A DNA stretch of 64,000 nt from Castor canadensis (lineage: Eukaryota > Chordata > Mammalia > Rodentia > Castoridae), in NCBI RefSeq assembly GCF_047511655.1, contig NC_133401.1, positions 12,866,001 to 12,930,000 on the forward strand, in the 5' to 3' direction. A model generated the notes under the pieces. It did not search any database. It was not told the DNA's origin and saw nothing but the letters and a program-made list of their open reading frames with translations. The position numbers were made by a program, and so were the translations under genes. Of the stretch, positions 1 through 16,550 are shown piece by piece. Numbering within the stretch: position 1 is the stretch's first letter; each line of letters opens with the position of its first letter.

Positions 1-354
1 TTGACTCTTTTGAGAAAGGTATCAATATCATGCTAATTTTGCAAATGGGAAAGCAAAAGGCAAGAAAGACTAGGTAATGTCACAGTAGTGGGTAGAACCA
101 CTTTGTTTTGAACTCCACATCTGACTCTAAAGTACTTGCTGTGCCATTCATTATTTTGCTAACTTAGTAAATTAATGTGGTACTCTTTGTGTGCCCATAA
201 AAGCATTCATATCCAAACTTTCTTATCTTCCTACACACACATATATAACACACAGGTCTCTGCTTCCTCCACTTAGGATGATTCTTTTCTAGTGTTATCT
301 ACATATCCACCTGTCTGCATCCTTCAATTCCAACCAGGCTAACCTCATTTTTTT

Positions 355-412
355 CATCTATCTATCTGTATATCTATCTATCTGTCTATCTATCATCTAT
401 CATCTCTCTCTC
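355..412. repeat. TCTA-type tetranucleotide microsatellite
   Basis: Interrupted (TCTA/TCTG)n run within a longer region of degenerate CATC/TCTA units. It is in the CYP2G1 intron. Confidence 0.8.
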
Positions 413-610
413 TGAACCTAAACTTTTTCTTCCTTTTACCCATTGCTCCATAAATCCATCAAAACTACACTCATTAATTATTCTTTCTGTACAAACATTT
501 TTCCATCCTGTTGTTTAAATATCTATCAATTAATTTTCCATTCATGCATTAATTCATCACTCAATCTATCCATTTACTAACCTTTTCATCAATCATATAT
601 CTATTAATCT

Positions 611-1034
611 TTCTTTTCTTGGCAAGGAGTTGAACTCAGAGCCTCAGACTTGTTAGGCAGGTAGTCTACCACTTTAGTCACACCACCAGGCCTTTTGTGT
701 TGCTTATTATTATTATTAAATTATTTGGCTTTACTAGGATTTGAACTCGGGGCTTCGTGCTTGCCAACCAGGTGCTCTACCACTTGAGCCAGTCTACCAG
801 TGTTGGTTATGTTTGAGATAGGGTCTCATTTTATGCCCAGGCCAACCTGGACATGACCCTATTTGTGCTTCCCCATGTAGCTAGGATGACAGGCACATAC
901 CACTGCACCCAGACATTGGTTGAGATGGGGTTTTGAAAACTTTTTGCCTGGGCTGGTCTTGAACCGTGATCCTCCTGATATCTGCTTCTTGAGTAGCCAG
1001 GATAATAGGCATGAGCCACCGTGCATGGCTTTAC
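611..1034 (-). mobile_element. Composite SINE (two ID-like and two B1-like units) with target duplication
   Basis: Read on the minus strand, two B1-like monomers (GAGATAGGGTCTCA and GCCTGGGCTGGTC signatures, seen here in reverse complement) precede two tRNA/ID-like units ending in the TTGAGCCA...GTGCTCTACC box complement. The cluster is flanked by the direct repeat ATCTATTAATCT (599-610 and 1035-1046). That is what a retroposed insertion, or a nested set sharing outer duplications, would leave. Confidence 0.7.
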
Positions 1035-1465
1035 ATCTATTAATCTATCCATCCACCCATACATCCACCATTCCAGTTATAAATTCTTCCTTCCTTTATC
1101 GACCCACCAAAATAATTTCATTAAATTTCCTAACAATTCATCAATCCATAATCTGATAATTTATAAATGACTCATACTACACCTTAAGTCCTTCTGTGCA
1201 ATCTATATTGATATACAGATGTGAGCTTCTGTGTACACAATAAATGCACATCTAGAGAATCCAATGTCAGATAGAAAAACAGAACTAATACGTACACATG
1301 AGAGTAACATATGGCATTCTATTCATACCTCCTCTACCTTCCTAGGCATTAACCAAATAATTTATCCAGTTCCAGCTCTGTGTCCCATAAGAAACTATCC
1401 TTGATGTCCCCTTTTCATTCCTACCTGAATTTCCCTTCCATTCACCTCAGTACAGATGCTTTTGA

Positions 1466-8015
<6,550 letters not shown>

Positions 8016-8392
8016 GCGCCTCCTACTGGGCCAGAAAAGAATCACTGGAGACCTAAGCTGTACTTAGGCACACCCATCAACCTCATCTCCTCAAATGCTC
8101 ATTATCACCCCAAGAGAAGACACTGTCATTACTGTACTGGGACCACAGGTCAGGGAGGGCTGTCTGGTTACAGAAGGATGTTTTTCTACATCTACAGTCA
8201 GTAGAAAAACAATGCCCTGTCTCAAGATTTTGGCAAAAACTTGCAGGTTTATGCACACCCAATCACCTCTGCCTTGGTTTCTGTCTGCACCAAATGCTTG
8301 TCTTTATTTATCCTTTTGGTTTTTTTCCCTGATATTGACCAAAATGAAGTTCATAAGCCTTTCCCATTTATTTTCACCCTCATCCCCTCCCA

Positions 8393-8398
8393 AATAAA
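8393..8398 (+). terminator. CYP2G1: CYP2G1 polyadenylation signal AATAAA
   Basis: First canonical AATAAA downstream of the TGA, about 380 nt into the 3' UTR (8016-8400). Confidence 0.65.
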
Positions 8399-8419
8399 GC
8401 CATCAGAGAGCTCAAGACT

Positions 8420-11300
8420 GTTGAAGGTAGCAAGTTTATTGTGTATTGTAAGGACGCTTAGGTAAAGTATATAGAACAACTTGGAATTGAGATAAGAAAA
8501 TGGAGAGGACAAGAAAGAGAAAGTGGAAAAACAAGTAAAATGTAAAAATAAGCCTTTCTGTGTTATGTTATGTTGGTTCCTGCACACAGAGCTCTTATTT
8601 CACAGAGAGACTCCATGGAGAACTGTCAACTCTGCATTCCTACACTCTAACCTCTCAAAGAAACCCCAGCGAAAACTGTAAATTCCTGGTAAGGCATCTG
8701 ACCTTACATACCACAGTGCCAGTGGAGGAGTAGTAAATAATGATGGCCCCTTTAGTTTGACACACAGCATAAGGACAGAACCATCAGGTTAGACTCTAGG
8801 AATAAAAGTCAAAGTAAATAATTGAAAAGCCTGAGGGCCAGTAAAAAAAAAAAAAAAAAGTAAAAGAAAGCCAATATAGATCCAAATCTCAAAGTTAAAA
8901 CCTGAAACATACATGTGTCTCAGTAAAGATAGAACAGTGTGTTTTTTTTCACACCCACATGCAATCTTTTGAGTGTGTAGTTTTCTGGCATTTAAATCTC
9001 ACCTCTGACTCATCCTTAATTTTTTTTTTTTTTTTTTTTTTTTTGGTGGAGTAAAGGACCCTAGTTCACCTTGAGTAGATGTCCCCTTTCCTCTCTTGGG
9101 GACCTTGTTGGGATTGGTGGATCACAGTGACAAAATGAGCTTTTTGACTTCTTGATGATGAATTTTTCCTGCTCACTGTCAGTGATTTCTTACTGTTTGG
9201 TTCACCACTTGTGTGACCCTATTGTCACACATCTTGCTGGTTGATTTCCTTTCCCCACCATAATCTCTTCTTCTAAAGTTGCTTTCTTAGTTTTTCTTAT
9301 CACAACTCCCAATTAATTCTATAAACTACTTGTCTCATTTTAAAGGTAGTTCAGTCATTCACAGTTTCTATTTTTTCTTTTCCAAACTCCATCAACTTAT
9401 TCAGCTGATGAAAATTTCCCTCATATTTCATTTATTAAATCAATATTTACCAAATATCCATACTCTTCAGGGACCTAGGATCCATCAGTGAACAAACACA
9501 CAAAACTCCTACCTTCATGGAGCTTACATTCCAGTGGGAAAGGTAGATAAAAAAGCATAAACTTTGGGTACTTTAAGTAGGAAATTCTGCTAGTTACTGG
9601 AAGGTGGTCAGCTCACAAATTGAATGAGAATTCTGGAAAAACAGACTAAGAATATGAATAGGAAAAAAATGAGGCTAAGATAGGGAAACAGTAGCCAAAA
9701 ACATAAGAGCCTCCTGGTAGGGGTTGCTGATAACTTCACCAATCCCCTGGGCACTCAACATTATTGCCATGAAAAAATGGGACAACGACATTTCCACCAT
9801 TTTTTCTCGTGAGAGCCCAGCTACCTGGCTTTCAAACCCACATCTTTAAAGCTGTGGTATGTCTTCAATAAACACAGTATTTCAGAGCTACAAATTCACT
9901 CAGCAAGTGTACAATACAATGATGATCAAATATTTGAAGCTTTCTAAATCTTTCCTCAAGTTTTCCTAACCTAACACATGAAGTAGGGAAGAGAATTACT
10001 GATCTCTTTCTAGGTAAAGCACACTGGAGTAAATCTCAAAACACTCTAAACTGCCAGGTGCCAATGACTCAAGCCTGTAATCCTACTCAGAAGGCAGAGA
10101 TCAGGAGGATCACAGTTCAAGCCAGCCCAGGCAAATAATCTGTGAGACCCTATCTCAAAAAAATCCATCACATTAAAGGGCTGGTGGAGTGGCTCAAAGT
10201 GTAAGCCCTGAGTTCAAGCCCCAGTACTGCAAAAAACAAATAAACAAAAAAAGACTCCAAATTTCCACTCATAAGGAGAAATCTCCAGGGCTCTAAGGCA
10301 ACCAGTTATTCAACACACAGTCCTGTTCTCTGTCTTTCATCTTGTTAAGACTGATGACATAATAGTGACCAGAGTAGACACATTTCCTGACCACCTAGAT
10401 TTCATAGTTCAGGACATTAGTTACTTGTATCAAGCAAATCCCATAGCAGGTACATTTAATCTAGCAAATATAAAAACTAAATTCATGTAACAGAGAGAAT
10501 ACAGAAGCAAATGAAAAAAACACTGGAAAATTGATAATATTATCAATGATCCTAGAACAGTTGATCATTTCTCCCTTCTTTTTGGGTGGGCTGCTGATGT
10601 ATTAGCAGATAACAGAGGCTAATTAAAGTATTGCCCTTAGGAAGCTGGATAAATTGTCTAGCTGGCTAGAAAGTCTAGAATGTCATAAGCAGAACATTAT
10701 AAGCAACTCTAATGAGGGTTCAGAAGAAGACCAGAATGCTGCTACAGAAGAGGACAGTAAAGGACACATTGATGAGGTTTTGAACTAAATGTAACTGGTA
10801 TTTAAACTGTTTTTTCTGAAAAGCATTGACTCCTTACTTGAGCCCATAAGTTAAGTAAAAGCAAGAGAAAAGCTTAGCATTGCTGCCTCTATTTTTTATT
10901 GTCTTTGTTCTGAGCCATTCACCTTGGAATCCAGGAAAGACAGGAATGATTGATTACATGTTTACAAGGAGGAGTAGAAAAAACTGTCCCCAAGGAAAGG
11001 AACAGCAGAAACTTCTCAGGACAGATCATGCCAGGCAACAATGTCTGGCATGTTTATCCTGACCAGATTGCTTCCCTCAAGTGATGTCAGATATATAGAT
11101 AGATAGATGATAGGCAGATAGATTGATTGATCAACTTCTCTTAAGCCTTTCCCAGTACTGAAATGATCAACCCTACTACACTTTTGACCAGTGTTACCAG
11201 AAAGTTTAGTGCTGGTATATACCTTAGTTCTTGCATTCTGTGAGGAGAATTCAGGCAAGATGCAAAAACAGTGAAAATGATCGTACAGAAAGAGAGTACA
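8420..11300. other. Intergenic stretch after CYP2G1
   Basis: No exon is seen. It holds a poly-A run near 8844, a 25-nt poly-T run at 9020-9044 (possibly the tail of a minus-strand retrocopy extending to about 9300, whose source I could not identify), one SINE (10053-10253), and a GATA-rich tract near 11090-11120. Confidence 0.5.
10053..10253 (+). mobile_element. Chimeric B1+ID SINE
   Basis: The left half is B1-like (CAAGCCTGTAATCC, GTGAGACCCTATCTC). The right half is tRNA/ID-like (CTGGTGGAGTGGCTCAA, GAGTTCAAGCCCCAGTACTG), followed by an A-rich tail. The same dimer recurs at 55252-55446 and 12392-12715, so it is a genuine SINE family rather than a chance junction. Confidence 0.8.
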
Positions 11301-11304
11301 TTTT

Positions 11305-11384
11305 CTTTTCTTTTCTTTTTGAATTCAGGGCCTCATGCTTGCTAGGCAGGTGATCTTACTGCTTGAGCCACTCCACCAGCCCAG
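11305..11384 (-). mobile_element. ID-like SINE
   Basis: Reverse complement of a tRNA-derived unit: TTCAGGGCCTCATGCTTGCT, then TTGAGCCACTCCACCAGCCC. Confidence 0.75.
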
Positions 11385-11469
11385 AAAAACATTTTCAATA
11401 GACTGAAAGTTGGTCATCTCTCCAATTTGAGCTACTGACAGGTAGCAGTTAGACATAAGTGGTGGCCAC

Positions 11470-11940
11470 AAGAGAAAGATAGGAAAAAATCATTTTTATT
11501 TAACTTCCCAACTCCACTAATCTCTATTTAGGATCAGGTAGCCAGTGTCCAAGGGCTATCACAGGATGCTTTGAAATCACCCCAGGGGCCAAAATGACCC
11601 CTCCCTGTTTTAATAGCCATCTCAGTCACCCTGACTGAGATTTTTTTTTTTTACCATATGTATTCCCCAAGATCTCCAGTATAAAACTAGGAACTGGGGA
11701 CTCCCATTTTGAGTTTTTGCTCCCATTTCCTGCTTGGGAAACAGGAAATGTCTCTCTCTCTTTCTCTCCCCTCTGTCCCTATTGTTCTCACTCTAGAGAC
11801 AATCTACTTTCAGTCTGTTGAAAGCGTATTCCTTTCCTAATTACTGTTACTTTCACTGAATATTTGCGTCTTGGTTGAATTCTTCTCCTGCTGGACACAA
11901 GAATCTGGTAATTTTCAGGACCAATTTTTTCCAGCGGCAC
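11470..11940 (+). mobile_element. Candidate solo LTR
   Basis: Promoter-like architecture on the plus strand: TATAAAA at 11680-11686, a pyrimidine-rich stretch, then a U5-like TCTTGGTTGAATTCTTCTCC. Ends are not sharply defined and no target duplication was found. It could equally be another promoter-bearing repeat. Confidence 0.4.
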
Positions 11941-12038
11941 AACTACTGCATTTTTTGCTTTGTTTTTACTATGATTCTTACATAAAAATATCCTATCCTT
12001 ATAATAGGCTATTTTAAGTTGATACCAACCTAATTTTA

Positions 12039-12103
12039 TTTATTTATTTTTAAAATTCATATTTGCATACAATGTTTGGGTCATTTCTCTCCCCTTCCCC
12101 CAC
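12039..12103 (-). mobile_element. Minimal (65-bp) L1 tail insertion
   Basis: An L1 3'-terminal scrap (TTCATATTTGCATACAATG, CTCCCCTTCCCCCA) bounded by a perfect 15-bp duplication ACCAACCTAATTTTA at 12024-12038 and 12104-12118. Similar 3'-UTR words end the longer L1 at 28980. Confidence 0.85.
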
Positions 12104-12391
12104 ACCAACCTAATTTTAATTGTAAACAAAACTCTACATTTCACTCCCTCCCTTCCCACCTTTTGGGATTTTGATGTCAAATTTCATAATTTTTAACTTA
12201 TTATCCCTTAACAATCTATTACAGCTATAGTTGTTTTTAACAGTTTTGTCTTTTAACCCCCATAGTAGGGATAAAATTGGTTCACACAACACTCATAATA
12301 TTTGAATATCCTTAGAATGATTATGTGTTACTCATGTTGTTGAGTTTTTTACTTCTATATTTATTTTGTTATTAATTACCAACCTTAGATG

Positions 12392-12715
12392 GGTGCAGGT
12401 GTTGGAAGCCTGAGATCAGGATAATCACAGTTCCAGGGCAGCCTGGGCAAAAAAGTTTTTGAGACCCTTGCCTCCTTCCCCATCTCAATGAAAGAAAGCT
12501 GGGCGTGGTGGTGTACACCTGTCATTTCAGAGACTTCAGGAAGCATAAAATAAGAGGATTGTGGTCCAGGCTGGCCTGGGCACAAAGTGAGACCCTATCT
12601 GCAAAATAACCAGAGCTAAAAGAGCTAGAAACATGTCTCAAGTGGTAGAGTACATACCTAGCAAGTGCAAAGCCCTGAGTTCAAACTCCAGTATATCCTC
12701 CCCACCCCAAATTAA
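12392..12715 (+). mobile_element. Trimeric SINE (B1+B1+ID)
   Basis: Two B1-like segments (one with GGGCGTGGTGGTGTACACCT and GTGAGACCCTATCTG) are followed by an ID-like segment with CTCAAGTGGTAGAGTACAT and CCCTGAGTTCAAACTCCAGT. Confidence 0.7.
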
Positions 12716-13980
12716 TAGTCTGTTATTTTAGCTTTAAGCAACCCTTTTGTGATTCCTTCAAGCCATCACTTTTGTTTGTCTAAGGACATGTTCTTCCTCA
12801 TTTCTAAAGGATGGCTTTGTCAAGTATTCCCTTTTAGCAGTTGGTTTTTTTTTTTTTCCATTAGCACATTGAATGTTTCACCTCTCTCCTAGCTCTCAGG
12901 GTTTCTGCTGAGAAATCTACTGAAAGCTATATTGAAGTTCCCTTGAATGTGATAAGTTTCTTATTCCCATCCGCTTTCAGTATTATTTTGTCTTTGATTT
13001 TTGACATTCTGATTATGACATATCTTCATCAATGTCTCTTTGGGTTGAATTTGGCAACCTCTAAGCTTCTCATATCTAGATACTGATGCTTTCCCTAGAT
13101 TTGTTAAAATTTCAGTCATTATTTCCTGAAACATGCTTTCTAGACCTTTTTTCACTCTTCTTCTTAGACTCCAATTATGCGAATGTTAGTTTGCTTTATG
13201 ATATTCCATAATTCCCACAGAGAATTATTTTTTTCTTTTTGCTCCTCTGATTGAATGTCTTATCTTCTAGCCCACTATTTCTTTTATCTGCTTGATCCAC
13301 ACTGCTTTTCAAAACTTCTAATCAACTTTTCAGTTAAGTTATTGTATTCTTTATGTTTAGGACTTCTATTTTTTGTAATTTTTATTTCTTTGTCAAACTT
13401 CCCCCACATTTTGATTAGCACATATTGATTGTACAAGGTGAAGGGTTTCACTGTGATGTTTCCATACATGGATAGAAACCATTTTGATCATACTCACCCC
13501 CTCTATTACTCTTTCTTATCCCTCTTCTCCCCATCTCTCTTTTTTTATCTTTCTAGCAATTAGAAAATGGATTTTATTACATCTTTATCAAACTTCTTAT
13601 TTTGTTCATGAATTGTTTTCAAATTTTCATTTAATTTTCCATCTATATTTTCCTGAACTTCATTTGCTTTTGAGACAAAGTCTCACTAGGTAGCCTGCCC
13701 TCACCTCAAACTTTCAATCCCTTTGCCTCATTCTTCTAAGTGCTGGGATTACAGGCATGCACCACCATGTCTGGTTTCCATAAAAATCTTTAAGAATATT
13801 ATCCTGAATTCTTTGTCAGTTATTTCATGGATGTCCATTTCTTCCAAGTACATTATTGGAGATTTATTATTTTCTTTTGTTGGTGTCATATTCCCTGATG
13901 TTAGCCATTCTTGTATTTTTACACTGATCCCTGCACATTTGACAACATGACCACCTCTTCTGGTCTTTTCAGATATTCTT
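12715..13980 (-). mobile_element. Old L1 3' region, interrupted
   Basis: Words such as TTTCTGCTGAGAAATCTACT and the following kilobase match the complement of an ancient mammalian L1 3' region. A younger L1 3'-UTR scrap (about 13385-13560) and a B1 SINE (13666-13777) are inserted in it. The short ORFs are not real genes. Confidence 0.55.
13666..13777 (-). mobile_element. B1-like SINE monomer
   Basis: TTTTGAGACAAAGTCTCACT and GCTGGGATTACAGGCATGCA: a reverse-oriented B1 unit. Confidence 0.75.
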
Positions 13981-14039
13981 TAGTAGTAATGAGACTGGAG
14001 TTTTGGACCCAAGACCCAAACTCCTGAGATTTCATATGC

Positions 14040-14690
14040 CAGGTCCAGTCACCAAACCCTAACTTCCAAATAAAGAGGCATGAAGAAGGCAGAGAAAGGA
14101 GGTTTCTTGCACTGCTAAGGACATGCTGTGGGAAGAGGCAGAGTAAGTACTCAGCTTATCACTAGCCATCTTCATGGTATAGACATAAGCAATAGGTGTA
14201 AGTAGGCAAAAGAACTAGGGGGGCAGGGGACAAAGATATGCATAGCTAAACAGTCACAGGTGTGGTTGTGACTGGCAGAGCAGTCTGGGTCAGGCAGGTG
14301 GTCTTGTGGTCTGGTCCAGTTATGAGAAATTATCACCTGAAGGGATGATCTGGCTCCTGTTTCAGAGGATTACATTGGCTCAAGATAATTGTCCTCACTG
14401 AAATGGTGGTAGCTCCAGGTGGCTCTGGTTTCTTGTCATAAAGATGTTATCAGTTCTGTCCTTTTTGGAATCCAAGGTGATTGCAAAATGACTGTAAAGA
14501 GAATGGCTTAGAGCAAAGATAGATAGAAAATGGAGACAGGGATGCCAAGCTTCTCCTGTTTTTAGTTACTTTGTGGGCCCAAGAAGAAGTCAGTGCTTTT
14601 CAGCAAAAGCAGTTTAAGTGCTCCTTACAGTAAGACAGAATTTTACCATTTAGTATAGCCTGGAATTTGGAATAGGTCAGCTTTGGTGTT
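14040..14690. repeat. LTR-like repeat, copy A
   Basis: Shares two collinear blocks with 24490-24760: one around AAAAGAACTAGGGGGGCAGG / AAAAGAACTGGGGGCAGGGG, one around AAAGATGTTATCA...TCTGTCC. The pair sits either side of the young provirus in direct orientation, as the LTRs of an older element would. The orientation and ends of that element are unresolved. The interior 14690-15655 has no recognisable gene. Confidence 0.45.
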
Positions 14691-15794
14691 AGGTTCTTTC
14701 ATTGGACTGGGTTGATTCCTGTGCTCTAAGGTCAAATGATACAGTGGGCTGTGTTCCATGGTGTAGTGAGACCCCTAGCTGGACTCTACCAGCTGCTGAT
14801 AGGACTCTGCAACCATATCTGATCAGGAAATGTTGCAGGTTCTCTTCTGTGACTGGGTAGTACTGTGGTTTGGAATTTATCATTGGGCAGGACCATGTGT
14901 TGGTTTTGTGATTCTGTGAGGTCTCTGGAGTTGCTGCTTAGCCATGTGGAGCATATAGGGCCAGAGGCTGAGCTCCACAGAGATACATGGAGTTGGTCTT
15001 GCCTCCCAGCCTCCAGCTTAAGAATCACACTGAGGCTTGGTGGAGTTAGTATTAGAATGAAAGAGGCATGGAAGGGCAGAAATTGGTTTAAAGGTCAGCA
15101 TAGGGTTCATTATTTGGGAAGGAGCACTGTGGAGGGGTCCCTAGCAATAAAACTGGAGCCCACAGCCACCTACATACTTGGAGTTGATATAGGAGAGCAG
15201 TCTGGAGGGGAGTCAAAGATCTCTAGGACAAGCTAGAGGAGATAAGTGGTGATTAGGTAGATAAGTTGCTCAGCTCCAGACCCCCTGGCAAGGTGGCAGC
15301 TTGTCATTTACCTAAGACTAGATGTGGTCCTTGCAGTGGGTGGTGGGGTGTTAGTAAGTTGCCTGCAAGGGTGGGGGGGTTCAATCCTAATTTAACTTCT
15401 TTTTATTCACCTAACATAAATATAATCTCAAAAGGGAAAAGGGCATCAATGTTCCTCTATCCACTTCCTGCTGAATGGTGGTGTCAAGGACTCTTAAGGA
15501 GAGGGAGTATCAGCAAGGTCTTCTTGCCTTAGGCAACTGTAGCTGGCCTGTTGGTGCAATAGAACTGAGCTGATCTGCTTACTGGTAATGTCCTGGACAA
15601 AGGCCTGGAGTCTCTGGGGAAGAAAAGACACACAGTGTTTGAAAAACACGAAGTTACAATTGAAAGGAATAGGAGGTCTCAGCAGGCCCCAACCCCCTTG
15701 TTGGAGAAACCAGTACCAAACACCCTGTGTAGATAAGATAAGCAATGCGGCAGGGCGCGGTTAGGACATATAGAATGTGAGGAATGTGAGCAGG

Positions 15795-15848
15795 AGGTAC
15801 GTGCAAGATGTGAGGTACATGCAAGATGTGAAGTACGCGCAAGATGTG
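15795..15848 (+). promoter_or_regulatory. Triplicated 18-bp U3 repeat (candidate enhancer)
   Basis: Three head-to-tail units at 15795-15812, 15813-15830 and 15831-15848, each of the form A(G/A)GTAC(G/A)(T/C)GCAAGATGTG. They occupy the position where gammaretroviral LTRs usually carry direct-repeat enhancers. The same three units occur in the 3' LTR (23912-23965). The bound factors are unknown. Confidence 0.75.
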
Positions 15849-15900
15849 CTCTGCCTGCTTGCCCAATGTTGATAACGAAAATATGCACGCCACCGCAGTC

Positions 15901-15907
15901 TATATAA
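15901..15907 (+). promoter_or_regulatory. 5' LTR TATA box (TATATAA)
   Basis: About 90 bp upstream of the LTR AATAAA, as expected for a U3 core promoter. The identical box is at 24018-24024 in the 3' LTR, where it could drive readout toward the downstream CYP2A gene 20 kb away. Confidence 0.75.
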
Positions 15908-16070
15908 GATTTCCCCTAAGGAGGCTCAGGGTCGTGTTTTCCTAACCGGTCCTGCGTGTCCGTGTGGGAGCTCAACCCTGGCTAGCCAGCCCAATAAACT
16001 CTGCTTTGTTGATTGCATTCACGCCTGGCTCTCTGTCTCTCGGGGGAATAGGATTCCGGGTCCTAACATT

Positions 16071-16088
16071 TGGAGGTCCCACTGAGAT
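16071..16088 (+). promoter_or_regulatory. Primer binding site, tRNA-Gln type
   Basis: TGGAGGTCCCACTGAGAT starts two bases (TT) after the LTR CA, the standard gammaretroviral spacing. It is complementary to the 3' end of tRNA-Gln with one mismatch (position 13, T in place of C). Confidence 0.8.
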
Positions 16089-16376
16089 TTCATTTTCTCA
16101 AGAGACAGAACCTGCCTGCGAGAAAGCAGGGGCGATCCCAAGTCCTAGGCGTTGGGAGGGATCCCAGACCCTCATTTGGAGGAACTTGAGTGTTCCATTT
16201 GGGCCGCAGTGGGGATTCGGCCAATCCCCAGGGAGATTCATTCTGGGAATCTCGCAAGGAGGACCACAGGGTCCTATTGGGAGAGGCTTTCCTCTCATTT
16301 GGGCTCGAGCATTTTAGGAACCCTGGCGCCAGGTGAAGAACTAATTGAGCTAGTCGACCGACCACCCGTCAAGTGG

Positions 16377-16550
16377 ATGCCTTTCGGCCTGATATCCCAG
16401 TTGGACGGTGAGGAGGTTGAATGGGGTGCGCACCAGTGTGAGAGAAGGACCGGTCCGAGCGAGTGCTGGAGAGTGTTGTGTGTGTGTGGAATTATTGTTG
16501 CCTTTACCCTTTTTGTTCTATCTCTCTTGGTGTTTGAGTCTCCTTCCACA
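16377..16550 (+). other. In-frame gag leader with membrane anchor (glyco-Gag-like)
   Basis: The gag frame is open upstream of its ATG back to 16149. The first in-frame ATG is at 16377 and gives 58 extra residues; non-AUG starts such as CTG 16323 would give more. Just before Gag's Met lies a hydrophobic stretch of about 20 residues (VLCVCGIIVAFTLFVLSLLV). A type II signal-anchor leader here is the hallmark of gammaretroviral glyco-Gag. Function and start codon are inferred. A candidate splice donor (CCAGGTGAAG, about 16328-16337) lies just upstream of this ATG. Confidence 0.6.

Larger units (their letters stand above)
15661..16068 (+). repeat. Provirus 5' LTR (U3-R-U5)
   Basis: Begins TGAAAGGAAT and ends CCTAACA, i.e. 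TG...CA termini. U3 holds three 18-bp tandem units (15795-15848), a CCAAT-type GCCCAATG near 15861 and a TATA box. AATAAA (15993-15998) lies downstream, implying R starts near 15930 and cleavage shortly after 16000. It is the same length as the 3' LTR. Confidence 0.95.

Noticed and set aside
9020..9300. Poly-T followed by unique sequence, considered as a processed pseudogene
   Set aside because: The minus-strand translation did not match any gene I could recognise, and no target duplication was found. Left as unassigned.
14865..15236. 123-codon plus-strand frame left of the provirus
   Set aside because: No family resemblance and no neighbouring exons. It sits in a probable old LTR-element interior.
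15654..15893. Minus-strand frames in both LTRs (also 23687-24010) with repeated HILHVP-like units
   Set aside because: They are antisense translations of the 18-bp U3 repeats. There is no supporting context.
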